Positions 56,790 to 64,000 of a stretch of 64,000 nt of DNA are shown here, piece by piece. This stretch comes from Planctomycetaceae bacterium (GTDB taxonomy: Bacteria > Planctomycetota > Planctomycetia > Planctomycetales > Planctomycetaceae): assembly GCA_021732785.1 (NCBI GenBank), contig JAKFUG010000003.1:186001-250000 (forward strand), given 5' to 3'. The notes under the pieces are model-generated. The model saw nothing but the letters and a program-made list of their open reading frames with translations. It was not told the origin of the DNA and did not search any database. Position 1 is the first letter of the stretch; the number at the start of each line of letters is the position of its first letter. A program made the translations under genes and the position numbers.

Positions 56790-57820
56790 GGCAGCCGCTC
56801 CTCACGCACATCGCCGGTCGCCGTGAAGTGAATGCGGCGATCCGTGTGCCATCGCAGCGGAGAAGTGGGATCGGTCAGTAAACTGGCGATCCAATTGTCT
56901 GCACACAATCGGCGGATGCCAATCGAACTCGTGGTCAACCGCGGATTGATTTCCACCAGCACCGGCTGCGCGGGCGATGATTCCGGCAGGAGCACATCTA
57001 TGCCGATGTAACCGCGCAATCCGGGAATCGTGGCTGCCGCATCGGCTGCCAGTGTCTGAACGGCGGCTTGTGTGATGACATCAATGTCGGCGGGAATCGT
57101 CCCGCCCTGATAGGTGAAACAACCGTCCGACGACAGATGCTGTTCCGCCACCGGGAACCATGTCACCCCTTGCGGATGGAACCAGCCCGCAATCGACAGT
57201 GCTCGTCCCGGAATGAACGGCTGGCGGATTGCGTTGAAGAGCTGATCGCTTGCGAGATACTCGATTCGAGCCGCACGCCAATCCGTCCGATTATGGATTC
57301 GCCGCACGAGTTGTGACCCGACCCCATCCCGAGGCTTCACGACAGAAGGGCCGTCCGCAAAGGACGGGGGCGATCCCCAGACGACTTGATCGGTGGGAAT
57401 CGCAGGGATGTTGTGCCGCAATAAGTGCTGCGCGAGCGTGTATTTATCGGCACACAAACGGATGGCGCTGGGATCGGCATTACACGATTTGATCGTCGGG
57501 GGAACTGCCGAAACGAATCGTTCCAGCATGTGGTCACTTTCCGGAGCGATGATCCACGCGGCGTCCGCATGGCTCAGACATTCATTCCACCCCAGTTGAG
57601 CGACCAGCGAATTTTCGACGTGCCAGCAGTCAAACCGGAGCGCCGGTGGGGCAAGATGCTGACAGCGGACATCGATGAGTGTTGCGACGGTGACTTCAGA
57701 ATGCGCGAGAAGATCGTCGACCACCGCCCGCCACATCGCGAGACCTTCGGCCAGCAGCGAAGGCGGCGGATCGGTGTCGTCCATTCCCGCACAGACCGCT
57801 TCGAGGACCGCCATGCGCAT
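56786..57820 (-). CDS. ATP-grasp ligase, MfnD-like (tyramine-glutamate ligase type)
   Basis: This 344-residue protein shows ATP-grasp character: CADKYTLAQHLLRHNIPAIPTD near residue 133, VVKPRDGVGSQLVRRI, PFIPGRALSIAGWF and the metal-binding end LRGYIGIDVLLPE...VLVEINPRLTTSS. It resembles MfnD, which joins tyramine and glutamate in methanofuran synthesis, and the similar ligases in C1 gene sets of methylotrophs and planctomycetes. It overlaps the mfnF-like gene by ATGA and lies 14 bp behind yraN. The substrate is not provable from the sequence. Confidence 0.76.
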   Translation of the reverse strand: MRMAVLEAVCAGMDDTDPPPSLLAEGLAMWRAVVDDLLAHSEVTVATLIDVRCQHLAPPALRFDCWHVENSLVAQLGWNECLSHADAAWIIAPESDHMLERFVSAVPPTIKSCNADPSAIRLCADKYTLAQHLLRHNIPAIPTDQVVWGSPPSFADGPSVVKPRDGVGSQLVRRIHNRTDWRAARIEYLASDQLFNAIRQPFIPGRALSIAGWFHPQGVTWFPVAEQHLSSDGCFTYQGGTIPADIDVITQAAVQTLAADAAATIPGLRGYIGIDVLLPESSPAQPVLVEINPRLTTSSIGIRRLCADNWIASLLTDPTSPLRWHTDRRIHFTATGDVREERLP

Positions 57821-57834
57821 GATTCATTCCGCTA

Positions 57835-58260
57835 TCACGCGAACATCTGGCCGTTGCCGGTGGCTTCAAACGCGTGCCGGTAGTGCGTGATCTGCGGTTC
57901 GGCTTGCTCGGGAGGCCACACGACCGCGATGACATCAAACTGGCTGCGGCGGTTCAGCCAACCTTCCCGTTTGAGGAACACCAGCGCCGCCCGCGTCATC
58001 CGCCGCCGTTTGTTGCTATCGATGGCATCGACCGGCAAACCGTGATCGACCCCGCGGCGGGTCTTCACTTCGACGAAGACGACCGTGTCACCCTCCAACG
58101 CGATCAGATCGAGTTCCCCGCCGGAATTGCGATGCTGCCGACGAAGCACGCGGTAGCCAAGATCGACGAGATACCGTTCAGCGGCCTGTTCACCGCGCGT
58201 GCCGAATGACGACGCGCGGGGCGTCCATCGTTGCCACAACGCGCGGAACCATGTCCACAT
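57835..58260 (-). CDS. YraN-family (UPF0102) nuclease-like protein
   Basis: This 141-residue protein has the UPF0102/YraN pattern: RGEQAAERYLVDLGYRVLRR, GGELDLIALEGDTVVFVEVKTR and the later RRRMTRAALVFLKR. ExxDLI...VFVEVK resembles a PD-(D/E)XK nuclease core. The family is often beside rplS or rnhB in operons, as here, but its function is not settled. I start at the ATG at 58260; the frame upstream is inside a palindrome and is not preferred. Confidence 0.88.
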   Translation of the reverse strand: MWTWFRALWQRWTPRASSFGTRGEQAAERYLVDLGYRVLRRQHRNSGGELDLIALEGDTVVFVEVKTRRGVDHGLPVDAIDSNKRRRMTRAALVFLKREGWLNRRSQFDVIAVVWPPEQAEPQITHYRHAFEATGNGQMFA

Positions 58261-58261
58261 G

Positions 58262-58346
58262 AGGAGTGATGATTGCTGAAGGATGAGTGATGAGTCGGAA
58301 CAAGGCACATTCCGCCGCATCATCACTCATCACTTCTCACTCATCA
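58262..58346. repeat. GATGAGTGATGA low-complexity palindrome
   Basis: GAGTGATGATTGCTG words at about 58263-58292 pair with ATCACTCATCAC words at 58320-58346. The structure fills the gap between rplS and yraN, and its last base is two positions from the rplS stop codon (58349-58351). Related words occur at 59624-59658. Confidence 0.75.
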
Positions 58347-58348
58347 AT

Positions 58349-58720
58349 CTACTTCGCGGCCTTTTCGACCTTGTCCGTTCGTTCGACGAGGCGGGTCGAT
58401 TTGCCGGTGCGGTCGCGGAGGTAGTAGAGCTTCGCGCGGCGGACTTTGCCGTGGCGCTTCACTTCCACCTTGGCGAGCTTCGGCGAATTGACCGGGAACG
58501 TTCGCTCGACCCCTTCGCTGGAGACGATCCGGCGAACGGTGAAGTTCTCGTTCATGCCGGTGCCGCGACGGGCGATGACGATCCCGTTGAAAATCTGGAT
58601 GCGCTCTTTGTCGCCTTCCAGAATTCGCTGGTGGACGTCGACGGTGTCGCCGATTTCAAAAGTGATCGGCTCTTTGCGGAGGCTCGATTCTTCTGCGGCG
58701 AGGATGAGTTTGTTACGCAT
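58349..58720 (-). CDS. rplS: 50S ribosomal protein L19
   Basis: This 123-residue large-subunit protein matches L19: [58 protein letters not shown] and [17 protein letters not shown]. It follows trmD in the usual order and is separated from it by a GC-rich palindrome. The start was placed at 58720; a longer frame upstream is not L19-like. Confidence 0.97.
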   Translation of the reverse strand: MRNKLILAAEESSLRKEPITFEIGDTVDVHQRILEGDKERIQIFNGIVIARRGTGMNENFTVRRIVSSEGVERTFPVNSPKLAKVEVKRHGKVRRAKLYYLRDRTGKSTRLVERTDKVEKAAK

Positions 58721-58766
58721 GGGGTTGGGTTCCGTTAAAGCAGCGCCGTAGTTTATGGGGCGGTCG

Positions 58767-58844
58767 ATGGCAGGTGGTCGGTGGCAGGAAGAGAAGATTC
58801 GGAAATCCTCAGCCTGCCACCTGCCACCAATCACCCACCACCTG
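58767..58844. repeat. GGCAGGTGGTCGG palindrome between trmD and rplS
   Basis: ATGGCAGGTGGTCGGTGG words at 58767-58788 pair with CCTGCCACCTGCCACC words at 58813-58844. The structure fills the gap up to the trmD stop at 58846. Confidence 0.75.
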
Positions 58845-58845
58845 T

Positions 58846-59577
58846 TCAATCCGTCGGCCAGTCCTCTTGCCAGGGGACTTTCGCGGCCGGGGGTTTCTTG
58901 GTCAATTCGTCGGCCCGCCGTTGCTGCGTGCGGGCCACACTTTGCTCGTGACGCCACTGGGCAATCGCCTGATGGTTGCCGTTGAGCAGCACCTCGGGAA
59001 CGGTCATCCCACGGAACTCTCGGGGCTTGGTGTATTGGGGATATTCCAGCAGGCCCGACTCGGCGAACGAATCGTACTTATGACTGGTTTCATCCCCGAG
59101 CACACCGGGTATCAGGCGCATCACACAATCGATCACGAGCATTGCCGGGACTTCGCCGCCGTTGCAGACAAAGTCGCCGGCCGAAACTTCCAGAGGGTTC
59201 AGCCCCTGAACGATTCGCTGGTCAAAACCTTCATAACGACCACAGAGAAGCAGCAGCCGGTCGTGCTCTGCCAACTCGCGGACCAGCGACTGATCGAGTC
59301 GCCGGCCTGTGGGCGTCATCATCACCAATTGCCCGGGGGCGTTCCCCTGCTGCTGGACATGCTCGACACAGTCGTAGACCGGAGGGCACATCATCAACAT
59401 TCCGGGACCGCCGCCGTAGGGCGTGTCATCCACCGATTTATGTCGATCCGTCGCCCACTCGCGGAAGTTCCAGAGATGCACCGATAACAACTCCTTGTCG
59501 AGGGCCTGCTTGAGCAGACTCTGTTGCAAGTAGCTGTGAAAGAGCTCCGGAAACAGCGAGAGAACATCGAAACGCAT
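58846..59577 (-). CDS. trmD: tRNA (guanine37-N1)-methyltransferase
   Basis: This 243-residue SPOUT-family enzyme methylates G37 of tRNAs that have G36, which prevents frameshifting. Family blocks are [41 protein letters not shown] (knot region) and [18 protein letters not shown]. It sits between rpsP and rplS in the usual order, but rimM, which normally lies between rpsP and trmD, is absent: only 82 bp separate those two genes. Confidence 0.97.
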   Translation of the reverse strand: MRFDVLSLFPELFHSYLQQSLLKQALDKELLSVHLWNFREWATDRHKSVDDTPYGGGPGMLMMCPPVYDCVEHVQQQGNAPGQLVMMTPTGRRLDQSLVRELAEHDRLLLLCGRYEGFDQRIVQGLNPLEVSAGDFVCNGGEVPAMLVIDCVMRLIPGVLGDETSHKYDSFAESGLLEYPQYTKPREFRGMTVPEVLLNGNHQAIAQWRHEQSVARTQQRRADELTKKPPAAKVPWQEDWPTD

Positions 59578-59623
59578 GATCAGTCAGCGGGAAATGTCGT
59601 GGTCACAATCGACGATCGGAATG

Positions 59624-59658
59624 ACTCATCACTCCGCATTCATCCATCATCACTCGAC
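59624..59658. repeat. Short GACTCATCACT word cluster between rpsP and trmD
   Basis: ACTCATCACTCC and ATCATCACTCG words cluster just before the rpsP stop, with no strong complementary arm. They are related to the palindrome at 58262-58346. Confidence 0.5.
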
Positions 59659-59659
59659 A

Positions 59660-60034
59660 TCAACCCGCTTCTCCCCCTTCGGCAGCCGGTGCGGCTTCCG
59701 CTTCGGCAGGAGCGGCTCCTTCCTCAGCGGGAACCGGCAGTTCCTTCGGCTTGATGAGCGCCGGAGGCGGCGCCGCCACACCGAAGCGGTTGGTCTTCAC
59801 CTTCTTCACCAGGGTGGCGACGCGGTCCGACATGCTCGCACCGACCGACACCCAGTATTCCACGCGGTCGAGCTTCACGCTCACGCGCTTCGACTTGTCC
59901 GCCACCGAAGTGTCGTACCAGCCGACTTCTTCGATCGCCTTGCCTTCACGATGGACGCGTGAGTCCATCACACAGATGCGGTAAAACGGCCGGTGATGCC
60001 GACCAATCCGCTTCATACGAATCCGAACTGCCAC
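59660..60034 (-). CDS. rpsP: 30S ribosomal protein S16
   Basis: This 124-residue small-subunit protein begins MAVRIRMKRIGRHHRPFYRI, with the usual MDSRVHREGKAIEEVGWYD and DRVEYWVSVGAS blocks. It has an extended Ala/Glu/Pro-rich tail of about 35 residues (EEGAAPAEAEAAPAAEGGEAG) beyond the S16 core. It is the gene between ffh and trmD. The tail probably projects from the ribosome and has no evident function. Confidence 0.96.
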   Translation of the reverse strand: MAVRIRMKRIGRHHRPFYRICVMDSRVHREGKAIEEVGWYDTSVADKSKRVSVKLDRVEYWVSVGASMSDRVATLVKKVKTNRFGVAAPPPALIKPKELPVPAEEGAAPAEAEAAPAAEGGEAG

Positions 60035-60050
60035 TGAATGCTCCAGAGGG

Positions 60051-60151
60051 CTAAGGGTTTGTTTTGGCTAAGGGTTTAGGGCTAAGGGCTGAGGGACAGA
60101 AAATGCGAGGAGTTTCTCTGTCCCTTAGCCCTTAGCTCTTAGCCCTCAGCC
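60051..60151. repeat. GGGCTAAGGGTTTAG palindrome between ffh and rpsP
   Basis: GGCTAAGGGTTTAGGGC words at 60051-60098 pair with CCCTTAGCCCTTAGC words at 60113-60151, forming a long imperfect stem. The right arm touches the ffh stop codon. Confidence 0.8.
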
Positions 60152-61635
60152 TACCTGTTCTTTTTCTTCTGTTTCTTCGCGTCTTTCCGGGCTTTTTTCT
60201 TCTTTTCGGCGGCGGCTTTGGCGTCGATGGGGCCGCTTTTGGTCGAACCTTTCACCGCCTTCAAACTCGCATTCGGGTCGAGCATGCCTGCCTGACCCAT
60301 CTGCGACATGGCCTTCATGCGGTCCATCATCCCCATGCCGGCCATCTTCTGCATCATCCCCGACATCGACTCAAAGTCTTTGAGCAGGCGATTGATGTCG
60401 GCGGGTTCCGTCCCACTGCCGCGGGCGATCCGGTTGCGGCGGCTGCGGTCGATCTTGTCCGGGTTGGCCCGCTCTTCGGTTGTCATCGAACCGATGATTG
60501 CCTCAATGCGGCCCATGTCGGCGTCGGGGTCCATGTCATCCGGCAGATCGCCCATCATCGAGCCGAGACCGGGGATCATTTTCATGATGTCCCGCAACGG
60601 CCCCATCCGCCGGATCTGCTTCATCTGGTTGCGGAAGTCCTCAAGGGTGAATTTCCCCTTGAGCATCTTTTCCTGCTGCTTCTGAATCTCGTCCGCGTCG
60701 AAGTTCTGTTGGGCCTTCTCGAACAGGGTGACCACGTCGCCCATGCCGAGGATGCGGCCGGCCATCCGGTCGGGATGAAACGGTTCCAGCTTGTCGAGTT
60801 GCTCACCGATGCCGATGTATTTGATCGGGACGCCGGTGACTTCCTTGACGCTGAGCGCCGCCCCGCCGCGGCTGTCACCGTCGAGCTTGGTGAGGATCAC
60901 GCCATCCAGTTCGAGCGCGTCGTTGAACGCCTTCGCGCTGTTGACCGCGTCCTGGCCGGTCATCGCATCGCAGACGAGCAGAATCTGATCGGGCTGCAAC
61001 CGCCGGTCGATGAGTTCGAGTTCGCCCATCAACTCCGCATCGACGTGCAATCGCCCGGCGGTGTCGAGGATGAGGACGCGAATGTCGCCCGCTTTTTGCG
61101 CGGCTTTCAACGCATTCTGGCAGACCTGCAACGGCGTGCTTTTGGCCGGGTCTTCACTGTAGACCGCGACGCCAAGCTGCTGGCCGATGACTTTGAGCTG
61201 TTCGATAGCGGCGGGGCGCTGCAAGTCCGCGGCGACGAGCATCGGCGTAAAGCCTTGCTCCTTCACCATCCGGGCGAGCTTGCCGCAGGTGGTGGTCTTC
61301 CCCGACCCCTGCAGCCCGCACATCATGATTTTGTTGACGCCATCCCGCCGCAGGTGCAGCGAGTGGTCCGTCGGCCCCATCAGGTTGACGAGTTCCTGGT
61401 GGACGATCCCGATGAATTGCTGGTCGGGACGAAGAGACTTAAGGACTTTCTCACCAAGAGCTTCGGCTGTCACCCGTTTAATGAACGTGGTGGCGACATC
61501 GTAATTGACGTCTGCTTCCAGCAAAGCCTTTTTGACCAGCGCCAGCCCGTCGCGAACGTTGGCTTCCGTGAGCTTTCCGCCCCGGGACAACGACGACAGA
61601 GCCGACCGCAAGCCGGTAGTGATGCCTTCGAACAT
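60151..61635 (-). CDS. ffh: signal recognition particle protein Ffh
   Basis: This 494-residue GTPase delivers nascent membrane proteins to FtsY and the translocon. The N domain (residues 1-90), G1 motif GLQGSGKTT (107-115), [14 protein letters not shown], the DTAGRLHVD motif and [14 protein letters not shown] are intact. The M domain is methionine-rich with the RNA-binding [11 protein letters not shown] at about 400-410, and the C-terminus is basic ([12 protein letters not shown]). It heads the minus-strand run that continues with rpsP. Confidence 0.97.
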   Translation of the reverse strand: MFEGITTGLRSALSSLSRGGKLTEANVRDGLALVKKALLEADVNYDVATTFIKRVTAEALGEKVLKSLRPDQQFIGIVHQELVNLMGPTDHSLHLRRDGVNKIMMCGLQGSGKTTTCGKLARMVKEQGFTPMLVAADLQRPAAIEQLKVIGQQLGVAVYSEDPAKSTPLQVCQNALKAAQKAGDIRVLILDTAGRLHVDAELMGELELIDRRLQPDQILLVCDAMTGQDAVNSAKAFNDALELDGVILTKLDGDSRGGAALSVKEVTGVPIKYIGIGEQLDKLEPFHPDRMAGRILGMGDVVTLFEKAQQNFDADEIQKQQEKMLKGKFTLEDFRNQMKQIRRMGPLRDIMKMIPGLGSMMGDLPDDMDPDADMGRIEAIIGSMTTEERANPDKIDRSRRNRIARGSGTEPADINRLLKDFESMSGMMQKMAGMGMMDRMKAMSQMGQAGMLDPNASLKAVKGSTKSGPIDAKAAAEKKKKARKDAKKQKKKNR

Positions 61636-62155
61636 GAATTCACACAGCGGGTTCTTAAGTCCGGAACGCGAAACGACTTACAATCGTTCCGACGGCGTCG
61701 CCTCAACGACGTTCCAAGCCACCCCAGGGCCATGGAACCGGGTTCGGAACCGGAGAGTGTAAGAAATCCGCGGAGGAAACTCAACGGTTGCCGAGGTGAA
61801 TTTGCACAGGTGTATTACCTTTGACACGAGGGTACCATCGGTTGCCTCAACCGATGCCGCGCAGCGGCCAGAAGCATCTCGAGCCGCGACCGAGTGATCA
61901 AAATCGTGTCTCAACTCCAAAATCAACCTACGCAAGGTTGATTCGACGACGAAGAATATCGACGATCAGTGCCGCCTTACTGTCCGAACCGTCGGCGAGT
62001 CGATTGCGTGAATAGACAGTGATAAGCGCAAGCGTATCCTGAGGCTTCCAGCCGCTGCCGCGGCACCGGTTGAGGCAACCGGTGGTACTCATGTAAGCTA
62101 TCCCGTTTGACTTAGACTGCGGCGAAGCGGGTTGGTTGGATGCACCGGAGTTGTC
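61636..62155. other. Intergenic region with a long imperfect inverted repeat
   Basis: No gene is supported between the divergent ffh and SMI1-like genes. GGTTGCCTCAACCGATGCC at about 61838-61856 and its complement GGCACCGGTTGAGGCAACC at about 62063-62081 form an inverted repeat around roughly 200 bp. Similar words occur at 15553-15566. Both promoters should lie here. Confidence 0.6.
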
Positions 62156-62743
62156 ATGTATTGCGGGCCGCCGGTCGATGACGAAGAACTGCTGGCGAGG
62201 CTGCCGGGCGAGTATCGGCGATTGCTTGAATCGGTAAACGGCTACATCGCTTATCGCGGCGGTTTTCATGTGCGCGGCGCGTGCGGTTCCCCCGCCTGGC
62301 ATTCGTTGCGGGAGGCGTGGTGGGGCGTCGACGGCATCCATCGGCTGTTCCCCGCCGTCACGGCCGACGACATCCCGTTTGGGCAGGATGCGCTGGGGGA
62401 TCAATATGTCTTGCGGAACGGAGAGGTGTGGAAACTGGATTCCGAGGTGGGAGAGCTCCAGCCTTTGCCGATGACGCTGCCGGATTTTGATGCCGCCGTC
62501 CGGGCCGATCCGGACGAGTTTCTCGCCCTGGGACCGCTGCGTGAGTTTCAAGCCGACGGAGGGAATCTTGAACCTGGCCAGCTCCTGAGCGTCATGCCGC
62601 CGTTCGTGTTCAAGGAGTCGGCTGCCGGTGTCACTTACCGGGCGGTCGCGGTTCTGGATCGGCTCAAGTTTCTTTCCGACCTCGCTCGCAATCTCCGCGA
62701 TGTCCCCGACGGCGGAACCGTTCATCTGCCCACTGATGAGTGA
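62156..62743 (+). CDS. SMI1/KNR4-like protein
   Basis: This 195-residue protein resembles the SMI1/KNR4 (SUKH) fold: LLARLPGEYRRLLESVNGYIAYRGGFHVRG at the N-terminus, WHSLREAWWGVDGIHRLFP, PFGQDALGDQYVLRNGEVWKLDSEVG (the central GDxY strand) and FDAAVRADPDEFLAL. In bacteria SUKH proteins often act as immunity proteins against secreted toxins, but many planctomycete copies stand alone, as here. No toxin gene is adjacent. The start at 62156 is preferred; a short upstream extension has a valine-rich tail unlike the family. Confidence 0.8.
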   Translation: MYCGPPVDDEELLARLPGEYRRLLESVNGYIAYRGGFHVRGACGSPAWHSLREAWWGVDGIHRLFPAVTADDIPFGQDALGDQYVLRNGEVWKLDSEVGELQPLPMTLPDFDAAVRADPDEFLALGPLREFQADGGNLEPGQLLSVMPPFVFKESAAGVTYRAVAVLDRLKFLSDLARNLRDVPDGGTVHLPTDE

Positions 62744-62808
62744 GGTGCGTCCAATCGATGCGTGGTCAGACGGCGGGGTGGCACTGTCAAAACGGTCGCT
62801 TGCTTCGG

Positions 62809-62893
62809 TGTGCCACTGGCTCTGCCAGTGTCCTTCTTGCATGCTCATACCCAATCCACAATCGACAAGAACACTGGCGGAGCCAGTGGCACA
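62809..62893. repeat. TGTGCCACTGGC palindrome, family D
   Basis: Arms 62809-62831 (TGTGCCACTGGCTCTGCCAG) and 62871-62893 pair with a single mismatch. It is the clearest member of family D in the window. Confidence 0.92.
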
Positions 62894-63044
62894 CAATGCG
62901 ACTCGCGGCTGTAGTGACGTCTTCGCCGCACCGGAGAGTATTGGGAGCGTTGTTGATCGCAGGCATCCCTGCCAGCGCTCTGGGTCGTCGCGGACTCCGA
63001 CGCCAGCCACCCGGTGCATCTCTCCCCCCTCGTTGCCAAGCAAC

Positions 63045-63175
63045 TCTCTGAGGTGGCGGGTGGCCCAGACGCTGCTTTGAGCGTCTGGGTTCACAAGAGG
63101 AAAAGTGGATCGCGCTTTCGGTAGAGTGCCCTCTTGTAAACCCAGACATCGAGGACGATGTCTGGGCCACTCCTC
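63045..63175. repeat. GGCCCAGACG inverted repeat pair
   Basis: TGGCCCAGACGCTGC near 63062 and GATGTCTGGGCCAC near 63157 are the outer arms, and GGGTTCACAAG and CTTGTAAACCC lie inside them. The region 62744-63261 otherwise shows no gene. Confidence 0.65.
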
Positions 63176-63261
63176 AATCCCGATCACGGGTCATCCAGTC
63201 GCTCTGACACTCTGATGACCGCGTCCTCATCCTGTTGGGCTGTTTGCGACGGAGGCTGCAG

Positions 63262-63669
63262 ATGGGAGCTTGTGAACGAGAAATCCGCACGGTGCATGCC
63301 ACCTGGATTGAAGCCGTCAACGCGGGCGATCTGGTCCGTTTGCTGGCCTTGATGGCGGACGATGCCGTGTTTTTCAGTCCGGGCCAGGCGCCGTCCGGCC
63401 GGGAGGAATTCTCTGCCAACTTCTCGGCCGCGCACCAGCAGTTTCGGATCCGTTGCCTCAGCGAGTTGGAAGAGGTTGTAGTCGTCGGCGCAGTCGCCTT
63501 CACGCGGAGCCGTGACGCGTTGTTTGTGACCCCGCGCGGCGGCGGGGAAGCGACGCAGTTCGCCGGGCATCGGCTCACGGTCTACCGCCAACAGCCCGAA
63601 AGCCGCTGGCTGTTGGCCCGCGATGCCCACACGTTGTCCTCTGTGGAAAAGAGCGATCGCCAAATGTAA
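63262..63669 (+). CDS. NTF2-like (SgcJ/EcaC/DUF4440-type) protein
   Basis: This 135-residue protein has the NTF2-like pattern: VHATWIEAVNAGDLVRLLALMADDAVFFSPGQAPSGRE, then the strands [38 protein letters not shown]. Members are small cone-shaped proteins, some enzymatic, mostly of unknown role. The ATG at 63262 follows a GGAGG site; a frame extends 27 bp upstream. It is a single gene. Confidence 0.83.
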   Translation: MGACEREIRTVHATWIEAVNAGDLVRLLALMADDAVFFSPGQAPSGREEFSANFSAAHQQFRIRCLSELEEVVVVGAVAFTRSRDALFVTPRGGGEATQFAGHRLTVYRQQPESRWLLARDAHTLSSVEKSDRQM

Positions 63670-63763
63670 GACTCGCGATGTTGTTTGCAGTGGTGCTACG
63701 ATACCGAGACAGTCTCACGGGAGAACAGAACCGTCAGGGATGCCTGGCGTGCAGGAGACGACA

Positions 63764-64000
63764 ATGGCCCGCCAGCGACTCGGCAAGCAACCCGCCAGAT
63801 ATGCGTTCCTGCTCAATCCACATGCCGGCATCCGGCTGAGCAAGTGCCCGACGTGTGATCGGCCGACTCATCCGCGAAAGTTCGCGTTACTGATCCATGC
63901 GGATGGATGGGGGCCTTTGGCGATGGGAAAAACGGGCAAGTATTGCGCCCGCTGCGAACTGATTATCGTCCACAAGAACGAGTTGGACGCGGAGTTGGCC
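63764..64000 (+). CDS. zinc-ribbon protein, truncated by the window end
   Basis: The 5' end of a gene starts with ATG at 63764 behind a GGAG site and runs off the window, giving 79 residues so far. It reads MARQRLGKQPARYAFLLNP, then CPTC and later CARC, a four-cysteine zinc-ribbon pattern, with PRKFALLIHADGWGPLAM between. It is not recognised beyond that and is incomplete. Confidence 0.65.
   Translation, partial: MARQRLGKQPARYAFLLNPHAGIRLSKCPTCDRPTHPRKFALLIHADGWGPLAMGKTGKYCARCELIIVHKNELDAELA

Overview
The window looks like a chromosome segment of a planctomycete, probably order Planctomycetales. The basis is gene content rather than a marker gene: a PSD1-type cytochrome/DUF1549/DUF1553 protein followed by a Tat-signalled DUF1501 protein, a solitary mraZ with no dcw cluster, a neutral-ceramidase-like secreted enzyme, an M81 (MlrC-like) protein, a methanofuran-type gene pair, high G+C, and intergenic spaces full of long palindromes. 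I saw no rRNA, tRNA, CRISPR array, prophage or complete insertion sequence.

Layout. 1-4.8 kb: DinB-like protein, phosphate acyltransferase, a DUF485/ActP acetate symporter pair, and an MBL-fold hydrolase. 5.3-12.5 kb: mraZ with a paired upstream repeat, an RhlE-type helicase with its terminator, LptB-like ATPase, a MogA/MoaB-type enzyme and a large FAD protein. 12.7-16.5 kb is an accessory, repeat-rich stretch: a TIR-domain protein, a truncated gene, three copies of a 117-bp MITE-like unit, an orphan Cys-containing protein, and a gene with homing-endonuclease-associated repeats that has lost its stop and runs antisense into aspS. 16.6-24.2 kb is translation: aspS (with residues typical of non-discriminating enzymes) and rpmB-gatC-gatA-gatB, separated by a padR/membrane-protein pair. 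24.3-35.8 kb: methyltransferase-like protein, CPBP protease, avtA, TPR-thioredoxin protein, a VapBC-type pair, M81 protein, ceramidase-like protein and glgC. 36-42.5 kb: PSD1, DUF1501 and a secreted zincin. 42.6-48.2 kb: a minus-strand TonB receptor, sensor kinase, response regulator and YfiR-like run. 48.6-54.3 kb: glycosyltransferase, carB and an aldose epimerase. 61.6 down to 54.4 kb: one long minus-strand run ffh-rpsP-trmD-rplS-yraN-mfnD-like-mfnF-like-rlmI-like. The right end has a SMI1-like protein, an NTF2-like protein and a truncated zinc-ribbon gene.

How genes work together: AspRS with the His31/Gly83 pattern plus GatCAB suggests Asn-tRNA made by transamidation. DUF485-ActP beside a phosphate acyltransferase suggests short-chain acyl/acetate use. 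The two methanofuran-type genes sit 14 bp behind a ribosomal-protein operon and suggest C1 transfer on methanofuran/tetrahydromethanopterin-type cofactors. The receptor-kinase-regulator-YfiR run suggests sensing linked to an outer-membrane transporter.

The other main feature is the intergenic DNA. At least nine distinct families of long inverted repeats are present, often between convergent genes or in operon gaps, and several supply the ends of reading frames. All product calls come from motifs and recalled family knowledge; no database search was made.
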